From Notospermus geniculatus (Eukaryota; Nemertea; Pilidiophora; Heteronemertea; Lineidae), in NCBI GenBank assembly GCA_002633025.1, contig NMRB01001365.1, positions 62,001-126,000 on the forward strand: 64,000 nucleotides of DNA, given 5' to 3'. The first letter of the stretch is position 1. Each line of letters opens with the position of its first letter. This document shows, one piece after another, positions 11,501 to 23,500 of the stretch. Below the pieces are notes generated by a model. The model had not been told where the DNA came from, searched no databases, and saw only the letters and a list, made by a program, of their open reading frames with translations. A program made the translations under genes and the position numbers.

Positions 11501-14500
11501 GCAGATTTTGACTGAAAAATGACCAAATATTAAGGTTAAAAAATGGCAAAAAGATATCCCAGTGCTCACCCCCCTGGACCAAGAATCTAGCTACAGCCCT
11601 GCTCTGTCCTCCCAGAACATGTCATTTAAACCATGGGGAAGATGCTACCAAGTTCATTTGTCCCAACTTTTTTGGCTTAGAATGTTTGATATTTCCTGTT
11701 TCAAAGATATTCATAATAAGCTTAAGTTTTTGTTATTGTTGGTGATGGGAAATACATTTTCTTTGATCTTCTAAAGTCATTGGAAATCTCCATCAAAATC
11801 ATGTTTCTATGCAAAGTTCTGATATTTGTATTTTTCATTTTGGAAACTTTAGGAGGTGACTATAAAAATATTGTACATATCGTGCACCTGTCTATTCATC
11901 GTATCCATGACGTAGGCCCAGGCCTACGTGACCAAGGTGACGTTGTGACGTTGCGTCTTTTTGCCCACCAGCTTCTTCAGCAAAGCAATGAAATTTGCCC
12001 ACCACCCTTGCGTCATTTGCCCACCACCCTTGCGACGTCAGCAATGGCGGACACTGTCGGAGCTACGTCATGGATACGATGAATTGTCTTTTGGCCCCAC
12101 GTGTAAACGGAGCAGTTTAGAAAGAATTGACACTGTGTTCATGCATGCCTGTGTTAGTGCCTGACACTGTTCACACTGGACTGTGTTAGTGCCTGACACT
12201 GTGTTCACACTAGACTATGTTAGTGTCCGACATTGTGTTCACACTGGACTGTGTTTATGACTGACACTGTGCTCATACTGGCCTGTGTTTGTCCGACAAT
12301 GTGTTTGCACTAGACTATGTTAGTGTCCGACACTGTGTTCACACTAGACTCTGTTAGTGTCCGACACTGTGTTCACACTAGACTGTGTTAGTGTCTGACT
12401 GTGTTCACGCTAGACTGTGTTAGTGTCCGACACTGTGTTCACACTAGNTGTTCCCTGCATCAAATACAAAGTATTGGTGCTGCCCTCATCCACATTGCAG
12501 CTTGTGTGCTACCCTCAACCCTTGCATGGTAGGGTGCTATCTCTCCTCTAAGGCATAGTTGGATCCTAACCCTAACCCTATGGGTTGAGAACGACCGTCC
12601 AACAAATGCATGGGTTGGTAATTTAACCCTCATTCATGTAGCCTAGAGCATGGGGTGCTACCCAAGAATTCATACCTGCATGGGTGCTACACATTTCATG
12701 CAGAGTGTTGGGTGCTACCCTTCACGACAAGCATGCATGGGTGCTTCCCCCGTTCATTCTGGGCATTGGGTGATGCCCTCCGAACCCAACAGGCATGCCT
12801 GCTAACCTCGTCCACATGCGGAGTATTCGGTGCTACCCTTGATGGCATATAGAGGCCTTGCAATGACGTCATCCTGGCGGCCATGCTGAGGGGCACAGTG
12901 GGCAGAGGTGTGAGCTGACCGTGACGTGGCCTGCGCGACGCCAGTGTTTGACGTAATGTCATTGGGACATTTCGCTGCGCCTCTGCAGTATGTGCCCCCC
13001 AGCATGGCGGCTTGTGACGTCATTTGCAAGGCCTCTATATGCATGTGTCCTATTCTCTTTCATGCCTGGGTTTGATGCTACCCTTGCTGGAAGGGAATAC
13101 AGTTAAGAAATAGGAAAGGGTGCCTGTGCTTGAGTTTCTTCTTCTGTATGATATGAGTGGTATAGTCTGTATATAATCCAAGGTAACCAGGTGTGGTCGA
13201 AGTGTTTGATAAAAATACATCACCTGAATGAGTGTAAATAACCTACTCTTGTATTACCCGTAATGTCTCATCTTGACAACGCCAATTTACGCATGAGCTA
13301 CAGTATAGCCCTCGTTACACTACATAAAAAACCCGTGTCGAACCCGGGTATTTTCTGTCCACACCTGTTAAAAACGCGGTGTAATAATCCCCTCCGAGCT
13401 CGAACGATTTTTGGAGGGCTTAATTTAGGTCCCCGTCACAAAATTTGAGTAGTGTTGACCGGCACCGAGCCTCGGGAGGGATTTTTCAGAGCCGGGCTAG
13501 ACCCGGGTGTCAAAAAACCCGGGGATTTCTATGTAGTGTAACCACGGCTTATGGTCCAACCCCAGAGGGATTTACTGAAAGAGTGAGTTGAAGGTTGGAA
13601 AAGCCAGCTTTTAGAAATAATTTGAAAATTTCAGCGAATCACTTTGTTAGAAATTTTCCTTATGAAATTTGTAGATTGGCACCATATCACTGGCTATAGA
13701 AACATGCACGTCGGTGGTGGGACAGATGCATTGTGGGTAATTACTGCCGTCGGGATTTCTGTGTGGGAAACAGAATTGAACCTTCACCATCCAAATGTCT
13801 GTCCATCCTTCTGTCTGCGACATCCACATCCTGACGTCACCTTCCCGACCTTGGAAATAACCTTGACATTTCGCTGACAAATGGGAAATGGGGAATAAGT
13901 TTATTCTGTGTGGTGGTGGTGTGTGGGTCTCCGTGGTATGGGCAGTCCTTTGAATCAAGTACAATATCGCAACTGGTTGAAACAGGCTGTTGCATGAAGC
14001 GGGCCTGGAACTGGCAGGGCCTGAGCGAGGCTCTAGGGCTGAACTCAGGCTGTCGCTGGCACCTTCCGTGGAATGCCTCAGCGTAGTTATGCCCTAGCAC
14101 ATCATCTGTGTGGCCAATCACAGCCAGAGCTGTGAGAACGTCGTCCAATCATGTTTTCCCATCGTTTTCTTTTCATATTTCAGCCATGTTTCATAGAGGT
14201 ATTCCTCGTCGAATGAGCTGTGAACCGTCCCTGTTACTGGCTGGTAGGATGTCATCACGACTATTTTATAATGTGCTGCTATGCATCCAGTGGTGATGTT
14301 TAGGAATGGTGAAATACGAGGACGAAATGTGGTCACTGAAACGAATGAATGAATGCAATAAATATATACATAGAACCTCCCTTAAATTAAGGTAATGGGC
14401 ATCTCTGCCAGGAGGACACCTCTCTCTTAAGGATGCCGAAGTTCAGCTCCAAATTTTTCGTTTCTATTCAATTCTGGCTTCTGTAATCAGGACACAGCAT

Positions 14501-17500
14501 TTCTCAGTCCTAAAGGTCTCCTTAGAGAGGTGCCACTGCGCTCTGAGGAAGATGAGTATGAATGCTGAAGTTACCGAAAGTCGTTGATGATTTTCCTAAC
14601 GATTTGCTGGCTTCGCAACTTTTGCTCAATCTTTGCACAACAGCTGATTAATTGCCAAATTTTATCGCAAAAAATTCCAACAATTTACAATTTTCTTTCC
14701 TTTATGGTGGGTGGTCTAAGCTGTTTTAATTCACCACTTCGACGGCTCCGCCATCTTGATTCCAAAAAAGACCTCATGCGTGTACACTTATCTGGTCGGT
14801 GGTTGGGCACTAGATAGAAATATGACCCGCTCCAACAAACGAAGGTGCTTGTCGCAACAAAAGAAAGGGTGTAACGGGTTTAGAACACAACAGCTGAAAT
14901 GTATGTCTCTGCAGGTTGACAATAGTAGTGGACAGCAATGATAATAGTTGAGTAAACTGATGACCAATGATGATCACTTGTGCTACTTTTGCTGGAGCGG
15001 GTCACAAATTTGCGTATGAGATATACGTAAGTGTGCATGCGAGAGTCTCTAAGAAATTCAAGATGGCGCGGCCGGTTGAAATGACGACTCCTCAGCCTGT
15101 AATTCATCCGTTTCTCAGTGCTGTCCTCTTTTATTCCTAAATATCATCACATGGTTCCTGCTGCGGGAACATTGACGTTTTCTCTATATTACGAAAGTGT
15201 CAATTGGGAAGATTTTTGGCTGATTTGCCAGGCAAAGTGTTCTTTTTCAGGTCATGGAATATAGAGCCATATATCTCCATCTCCCTGGATCATATAAGAA
15301 CATATATCATCTTGCTTTTGGCCATTAACCCTTTCACTATTGCCAATTTTGTCAAAAACGGAAAAGTGTACAAAAAAACTTTACTATGGATGAAACCTGT
15401 CACATAGGTATTCGTTGGAAAGCTCTCAGTGAGCACTTTCGAATGAATACCTATGTGACAGGATTCCTATTAGATTTCAAGGCTAGTTTTGTCAAATAAT
15501 AGAGTATCTAAAAAAAGTTTGTGAGGCACCTGAGACTGGTTACATAGGTATTCATTGGAAAGCTCTCAGTGAGCACTTTCAAATTAATACCTATGTGAAG
15601 GGGTTTCTGTAAGATGTCAGGATTTTTGGTACTAGGTAGTTTATTTGGTACAAATGAAAGTGCCAGTGGTGGTGAAAGGGTTAACTGTAGCCTGCACGTG
15701 GTTTATTTTGGCTGATAGTAATTGCTTGTGCTTGCCTATCAACTTGGAATATGTTTTGGTTGCAAAATTCCGAAGATTTTCACCTACATCTGACAAAATT
15801 CATGTCATTTCTGATTGTTTCAAAATGATCAAGCCTGCAGTGTATTGCCCTGCGTTTCGCCTGTTGGCCACTAGAGGGCACCAGTATCTGCAGCTGCTTA
15901 CCACCGCCTTGTCGGCTTTCATCTCATTCTGTCATCTTGGTTTGCTTTCCGCAGTCGGATGGCCGTGGTCCATATTTGATGCAATTCTCACATAGGTGAT
16001 GGTTTGACCAATAAGCAACCTATTAGCCTCGGTGAAGAACACTTTTACTGGTGCTCACGTCACACCCATGGCCATCTGACTGTCTGTCCTCTTCATTTCC
16101 GTCAACATTGCTTCTTCCGCCAAAGCAGGCCTCCCCATGGAGACCGTGGCCCTTATTCACAAGATCTTAGTCCGACTTGTAGCACATAAGTTGAGCCTGC
16201 CGCACACTGGAGCTATCTGCTGAGCAAAAAGTCATTGGAGACCGTTTGCTCAGCAGATAGCTCGCTGAAAAATACGTGCACACGCGAGCTTTCTGCCTCG
16301 CAAGGCAAAAACCTCACTGAAATTACGCGCACAGCGAGCTATCTGCTGAGCAAAAAGACTTGAATGACTTTTTGCTCAGCAGATAGCTGTGCGACAGGCT
16401 TTAACTTATGTGCCACGAGCCAGCTCACATCAGGTAACTCTCATGTGGAGGAGGGCCTTAAGGGCCCTGATTCTGATTATCATCTTGGTGTAGTTCTGCT
16501 ACTGCATTTTCCTTGGCATGCCTCTCGAGTGAACTGGTCTGATTGTTTGATGCTGAATGAAACATTCGGACTAGCCGTTTCCGTCATGTCCTGAATGCCA
16601 GCTCAAGTACATGTATCTGAATGAAGCTGACCTTGACCTCAAGTGTCTGAATGACCTTGATCTGAAGTGTCTGAATGACCTTGACCTCAAGTGTCTGAAT
16701 GACCTTGATCACAAGTGTCTGAATGACCTTGACCTCAAGTGTCTGAATGACCTTGACCTTAAGTCTGTCCTCTCTGTACAAATGAGTTGTTTTACTTTTG
16801 AACTATTTATCGAATCTGGCATGTCTTTGCTTCTGTAGCTGATGCATTTCAATTCATTTGCGCAAAATGTTTCAACATTTTGACAAAGTTTTTTCCATTG
16901 TTTCACATTTCATTAAATTCTTAAATTTTCATGTCCATCTTGGAGTCAAGGCAAGGAATCCCCTATAATTTTATTAGTGCCACCTGCAGCTAGAAGTTGC
17001 ACTTAATCGGGCTTTTAATTTGAAATCATCTCTGCGCATTGCATACACTTTTCGTACAAGACACAGCCAATGCTCATCACTATAGCCCCTGGCACTCTAG
17101 CTCACTTACGTTACCTATTAATTCTCTCCATAAATACTCCTCTGGCTAGAATTAAAAAACGTCATCGTCATCATCATCTTTTAAGTTACAAACCATCCAT
17201 CTTGCTGTCGTCATGGTTATTTGGTGTTTAAATCTTTCAATAATTATAATCTTCTATTTACATATACTTCTATATCGAGAGAGAAAAGTATCCCCAATGT
17301 AGGCCTCATTCCTGACTCCCGCGAGTCCCATCCGTCTGCTTGTATCATGACCTCTGACCTCTACTTTCAGCCAATCACGGCAGCAGTGGAGCCATGCACA
17401 GGAATCTAAGCACCGGGAAGCTGGGACGTGTCAGTTCCGGCTCCAGGCTCTCTAGTCATAATAATCACGATGGAACCGGCTTAAATCATGAGGACAGCGG

Positions 17501-20500
17501 CACGGAGCTCCACGAGTCAGAGTCAAAAATCAAGGTAACGCTCATTTCTGCGATTCTACGGCCAATTTCAACTGCGACGTTGGTCATCTTGTGCAACCGG
17601 TTGGATACAAACCGTGTGATGTGTCCGTTTTACCCATTTGAATGATAAAATCTTGAGATGTTGTGGTGTTAGATGAGATAGTTGCCTGTGTTTGTTTATC
17701 TGTGTTGCATGGTTTATCACTAGAAGAGACTCCATGGACTGCGAATGAATCCTTTGGCTGTACACTGAGGTGTCACTTGGCCCACTTCACCACAGGCAAT
17801 TTTCATTATCAGCAATTTTTGTGGTGGTTGCCGGTTGTGTTGGTGAGTGCATGTCTGAAAGCCGTTAGTTTTCAATAATTGTGTGAACTGAAACCGGTGT
17901 ATTCCTTTAACCCCCAGGATCCCCGCCAGAGGGTACTTTGGGTACAAATATAGTACCCTAAAGAAATTTGAGGGTACGATATAGTACCCTGAAAAAATCA
18001 CTTCAGTAATGTTTTTCTTAAATTTGTTACATTTCAAATGCAACTTTCATGCAGAAGGAAGACTAATTTTGCATTTTCGAGTGTAAAAATGACTCTGGAG
18101 GCCATTATTAACAGGAAAAAAAATTTGAAAAAAAAAATTTGAAAAAAAAATTTTTGACATTTTTTTTTCTCCCCCCCCCCAGGTCGTACCCTGGAAAAAA
18201 ATCCTGGCGGAAACCCTGACCCCCTTTGTCTTCCAATCCTCTGTTGTCTTTGAAAGAACATGTTGTGAAGTACGTGTAGTCCAGCATCCAATCCAGGATC
18301 CTGACAGGCCCAACCCCGACTGAACCTCCCCAAACATCTCACAAACTTGTGCAGTTGATGATATCTACTCAGAAGTTTGTTTCTTAAACCTGGCGTACAT
18401 CACACTTGTGACTGGAGACAACTAGTCGCCACTAAGCTACCTGGCGACTGGGAGGATCTAGCTGGAACAGGAGGCCACTGATCAGTCACCAGAAATGGTC
18501 AATGTACGCACCCTTGCGACTCGCTGGCACTGAGATTTTGCCAGTCGCCATGAGTTGCACATGTTCAACTTTCTAGGGACTACATGTAGTTGAACCCAGT
18601 TTCATTCAGTCGCTGCGATGTCCGCGGCTTGCAACTGATCAGTGCCAATTTTCTGAACGAAACGTAGTCTCATCGAGTCTCAACGCCCCGGATGTTACCT
18701 GAGTTGTTGCCAGTCGCAACTGCGATGTACGCGGTCAGAACATGACGACTGATTGGATCCTCCTAGTTTCACTGAGTTGCTGAATTTGCACACACATCAC
18801 CAGCGAGAGATCAGATCAGTTGCTTCCAGTCGCAAAAACGATCTACGCTAGGCTTTAGCCATAAAAAACAAAATATTTCTGACTTACATGTACCTCTCAC
18901 CTGAGTTTCACTTTCAGATCATGTTCATCAAACATGGTTCATAAACTTTTCTCTCCTCTGTAGGATTTATTTGAGCGGACCTCGCCATTCAAACGTCGAT
19001 CGAGCACCCCAAAGGTACCCCCTGCGTGTCACACTCACCCGATCTCATCGTGATTAACTCATAATTGTTGATAACTTTGTGTGAAGTGATAGTTGTGATT
19101 AGGGCTGACCTGTAACCTCTCTTAGATCATGTGTGATGTGACGTGACAAGCAACCTCTGACACAAGTTCAGTGGTTCGGTATCTCGTGATCAAAAGCCAA
19201 ATATTTGGCTGTGTTCGTCAGTTCACTCTGTATTTGTGTGGCAGTCTAGGAAAACCCATTTTACAGAAGTTCAGTATCTCGTGATCAAAAGCCAAATATT
19301 TGGCTGTGTTCGTCAGTTCACTCTGTATTTGTGAGGCAGTCTAGGAAAACAGTCAGATGTAGCTGAATGATCAGTATCTCGTGATCAAAAGCTATACATT
19401 TGGCTGTGTTCGTCAGTTCACTCTGTATTTGTGTGGCAGTCTAGGAAAACCCGTCGGATGCTCCTGAATGATCAACAAGGGCTGCAGATTGCCTACGCAT
19501 TGATCTGCTACTGTTTACCTGTTACGAAGTACATTTCAGCTATCGAAATGTGCAGGCTCACCAAGGCATTAACACTTTCCTCAGATGCGACATCCGACGG
19601 GTTTTCCAAGACTGTCTCACATTTCTCTCTGTCCATGTGAAAAACGCTCCTCAAAATGAGAGATTTCTTATGCAACTTCACTCTCTGTTGGCAACTCTGA
19701 CTCAGCTCTGCAAAATCATTTCTGTCACTGATCAAGTCATTCAGCCCTAAGAAAACCAACAATGGTGAATTGCCCATTGAGATACAACTTGCACGAGAAA
19801 ACTCGCATGGAGGAGCACCTTAATTTCTGAAGCCTCTAAAGCCCCTTTTGCACTAGCACAATTTATCCGTGCTCGACCCAGGTCGAGCACGGCACGGCAG
19901 ACAAGTCGTAAGTGGAAATGGGCCCAGCGTGCTCAGCACCGTGCTAAATCCAAGCAGGCCGGGCCCCGAGCACGGCACGGTTAGAAAAACGTGTATAAGA
20001 CTTTTTGAACAGGCTAACAAATCATTTTGTCATCTGTCTCTCTGTTTGTTGCCCTGTGTGATCTCTGACCCCATTACAACAGTATCGTGTATAGTCAAGA
20101 TCTTGAGTCCATAATTGTTGGACACTGCCGTCCCTAACGGCCAGAAAGTAACTAATGTCATATCTTTCTTTTAGGATGAACTTGGGCTGCCATCACCTGC
20201 CCTGGTGCGACGGTTTTCTATGTTTGTCAAGGTATTGCTGAAGATTCTTACAAAGATAACTCGCATTCATGATCACACATCAGAAATTGAAGTACCAAAA
20301 CAAGAAATACAGTATTCGTTCTTTCACGCCCTCCTTTGGGCATTTCGTTGACTTTTGAAAATAATATAGCAACTGAGTTCAATGACGTGTCTGTTTCTTG
20401 TTATAGTCTTTCTCCTTCTCTCTAGGGGTCGCCAAGTCTTGCTTCTCCGACCATCAAACGCAAATTCAGCGACATTTGGAAGGTAGATCTTTGTGGCGAG

Positions 20501-23500
20501 GCCTTGCACTGCAAACGCTGTTATACCTTATTTATGCACTGTTATGCCATCTACATGTACGTTTTGATCTTGTAGGCGTCCTGTACACGATAGAAGTACC
20601 GGAAAACGAACACGCCGGTTAACAAAGGCTTCACTAAGGGTTTGCAACCGTGAAGCCATTGTTAACCTGGGTGTCCATATACCATATACTATGTACAGGA
20701 AGCCTTATGCACAACTGAAAATGTGAAATTTTTGGATAACATACGGAAGATATTCCGTCTGCTCATGCTAATGTCGTCTGCTCGATGATGTTTACCATTT
20801 GTTAATTGCTTCTGTTTCTTCTCCAGCATGGCGTCATCGCAAACAAAATTGCCAAGTCTGCCACCGCCATCAATTGGCTGCACCCAAGTTGCCGATACTC
20901 CAATAAAAGGCCCCCTGTGCCCCNNNNNNNNNNNNNNNNNNNNNNNNNNNNNNNNNNNCCCTCCCCCAGCATGAGCCCCAAACAATACCGTGATTCAGGA
21001 GTCAAAGATGTCAGCTCCCCCAAGAGACCTGTGTTTATATTCAAGCGCTCTGCTCACTGGTCTTCATGCCAACCCCCACCCCTCCACACACGCATGCATG
21101 CGTGCGCGTGCTCCTCGTCATGCCCGTTGGTTCAACTCTAGGCCAGAAACCCTTCAAAGCATTTTGCACCTGTTTGAATTGGCCATTTGCAGCGCTGCTG
21201 TATCATATAGACAATTCTCAAATTGACGTAAATGAGAAAGATCTGTGCACTTCCGCCGAAATCACAACCACAACCTCGGTCTGAAACTGAATGACGTGAT
21301 GCAGAGAACCCCTGACAGTGACTTCGACGACGTTGCGTCAGGATCGACCATTGCTGAATCATGGATTGCATCACGTCATCTGGTTTCAGATCGAGGTTGT
21401 GCTTGCGATTTCAGTGGTAGTGCGCAGATCTGTGAATTCGAGAATCGTCTATAGCATGCTAATAAACTTTGCAACTTTGAAAAACATTTCAGCAACAGCT
21501 CACATGAATGTTTCTTTGAGCAGTATTTCAGCGACCTCACCAACTCTTCTGTCGTCAAATTGAACGGAAGATTTACCTCGTCAGTTTGAATAACTTTCTG
21601 GTATCATTGCCAGGGCGGGCCGCCACGAAACTCCAATAGCACTAACAGTGTCTAACAGAGAGGTATGCAATGGCTTTTACCATTACAGAATTTCTCTGTT
21701 AGGCCCTGTTAGTGCTATCGTAGTTTCGTGGCGGTCGCCCCAGATGAATGATCAATTTGTGTAAATCAGATTTAGCTGAGCTGTATGCCAGTTAAACTCC
21801 CGATGTTTTCAATGTGGGTCAGTTTCAATCATTTCAATTCACCTTTCTTCCTACAGGAGTCGCACTCTGACGAATTTGACCCTGACCGGCGTATGAGTCA
21901 AATGTCAACAAAGGTATTTCAAGAAATGCCCCGTGACCTCCGATAGCTACCACCATGGTTACGCTACACAACATCCCTCTTATCCTACCTGAAAGTGTAA
22001 AAACTCCAAAAATAAACCTATTTCCCTCCCTTGGTTGTGGGTGCCAAAAATCAACCACCAACTTTACTTTTCATTTTAATGCATTATTGAAAAATCATGT
22101 TGTGTTCCACTGTGTGGGAGACGGAGATTTCTTCGAGAGGGGGGGGGGTCAGATGTGTAGTCCGTGAAGAGAGTGATGTCGTGTTATAAGAGGTCAGCGC
22201 ATGCCATGGAGTCGCGGTGGATGATTGAGAACTGCACAGGCTCGGTGATCGTGGATGGAAGGACTGTAAGAAGTTGCTGGCGAATGTCATGTGGATATTA
22301 GCCATTAGATGTTCTAGGCCCGCTAAGCGTGGATGGGAGCAAGTAGGCCTACCAGTATATTTGGGATGAAAATAGGCAATTAGTGCTGTATGATGAGAAT
22401 ATCATACCCGTCACCGCCCTGGACAGTTCTCTCTCATCCAAATCTGATATTTCAAACTGCTGCATGGGGTATTTGCTGCCTGTCGCCTCGTACATGATAG
22501 ACGCCATGCCCAGTCGGTGGCACAGCAAACTGCTGTCGGGAGAGAAAGATTCTTGGCTTTCTTTCAGGCCCCCGTGCAAGCGCTTTATTCTCAACGCTGC
22601 ATGATAAAGACCTCAACTCAATATTGACTTGGTAACCATGGCGACCTCACAATTCACATTCGCTCTGATTGGTTGCTAGGTCTGGTTGCCGTGGTTATGC
22701 CAAATGGGTGTCAGGAATCATGTACATTGTCTGCTGCATAAAATGCTTGGAAATCTTCATACTGATTTGATTTTCAGCCTGGCTGTCGCTATTGACAGTG
22801 GTTGCTATGGTAACCATGTTGCCATAGTAACGACACATTCATGCTCCAATCCGCTTGGCTTATTGGACTGCCAGCAATCACCGTACTTCATCAAACCATC
22901 CTTGTTTTTTTCAGGACCATCACCACCATCATAATCTGTTTCATCGTCATCGCCATGACGATAACAGTGAACGATCTCGAAAAATCAGTTGCAACCTATC
23001 GGAAACTGGTATTGACAGTTTCAGCCGCAAGAATAGCGTCCCGTCCAAGGTAGAAACGACAAGCACATATTGGAACAGAATCTGTCGACTTTTATTATTG
23101 TAATCTTAACGTCAGAATGTGCTTGTTTTAATCTTCTAATCTACACCTTTAATTAAAACTTCAAATCTTTGAAATCTTCAAATATCACAAAGATATCTTT
23201 GAAATCTTCAAATACCACAAAGATATCTTTGAAATCTTCAAATATCAGAAAAATATTTTTGAAATCTTAAAATATCACAAAGATATCTTTGAAATCTTCA
23301 AATATCACAAAGATATATTTGAAATCTTCAAATATCAGAAAAATATTTTTGAAATCTTAAAATATCACAAAGTTATCTTTGAAATCTTAAAATATCACAA
23401 AGTTTACCATGTTATAGTTGATGATAAGGCCTGTGGTCACTCTGCCCCTCGAAATCGACAAGGGTAGGAGTGACTGGAACCCTTTGCACGGAAAGTGCAA

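Larger units (their letters stand above)
10982..17370 (+). other. Longest SLC4 intron (6.4 kb), repeat filled
   Basis: No exon is supported here. Contents seen: foldback element D copy 2 (11893-12085), a minisatellite ending at a single N (about 12115-12448), a foldback with AGAGGCCTTGCAATGACGTCA-like arms (12852-13040), a foldback built on cccgggt arms (13308-13548), a family-H element (14823-15004), tandem hairpins (15327-15683), a long complex foldback (16195-16405) and a 24-bp tandem repeat (16609-16766). Confidence 0.7.
17371..23049 (+). other. SLC4 variable regulatory exon array (small phase-0 exons)
   Basis: After 17371-17534 (54 codons, Ser/His/Gly rich, ending in frame 0) come exons of 51, 57, 57, 57 and 135 nt at 18964-19014, 20175-20231, 20426-20482, 21857-21913 and 22915-23049. 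Each is preceded by a pyrimidine tract plus AG and followed by GT, and each is open in the one frame demanded by its neighbours. They encode 17, 19, 19, 19 and 45 residues containing FKRRSST, LVRRFSM, IKRKFSD, DRRMSQM and SRKNSVP. This is the place where vertebrate NBCn1 has its large alternatively spliced cytosolic cassette. Because all are phase 0/0, any could be skipped without frameshift. Actual alternative use is inference. Confidence 0.8.

Noticed and set aside
12556-12576. Interstitial telomere-like ccctaa repeats (also 31620-31650)
   Set aside because: Only two or three imperfect units each; too short to mean anything.
16584-16838. Repeat proteins on both strands (CLNDLDLK and VKVIQTLE)
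   Set aside because: Product of a 24-bp tandem repeat without stop codons; no start context, splice or homology support.
20827-20923. Possible SLC4 exon reading [15 protein letters not shown]...
   Set aside because: It has an acceptor and is open in the required phase up to the N run, but has no resemblance to SLC4 sequence and no donor can be seen because of the gap; the more natural-looking Pro-rich reading is in the wrong phase.
23161-23404. CRISPR-like array
   Set aside because: Units are contiguous without spacers and the genome is animal; plain tandem repeat.
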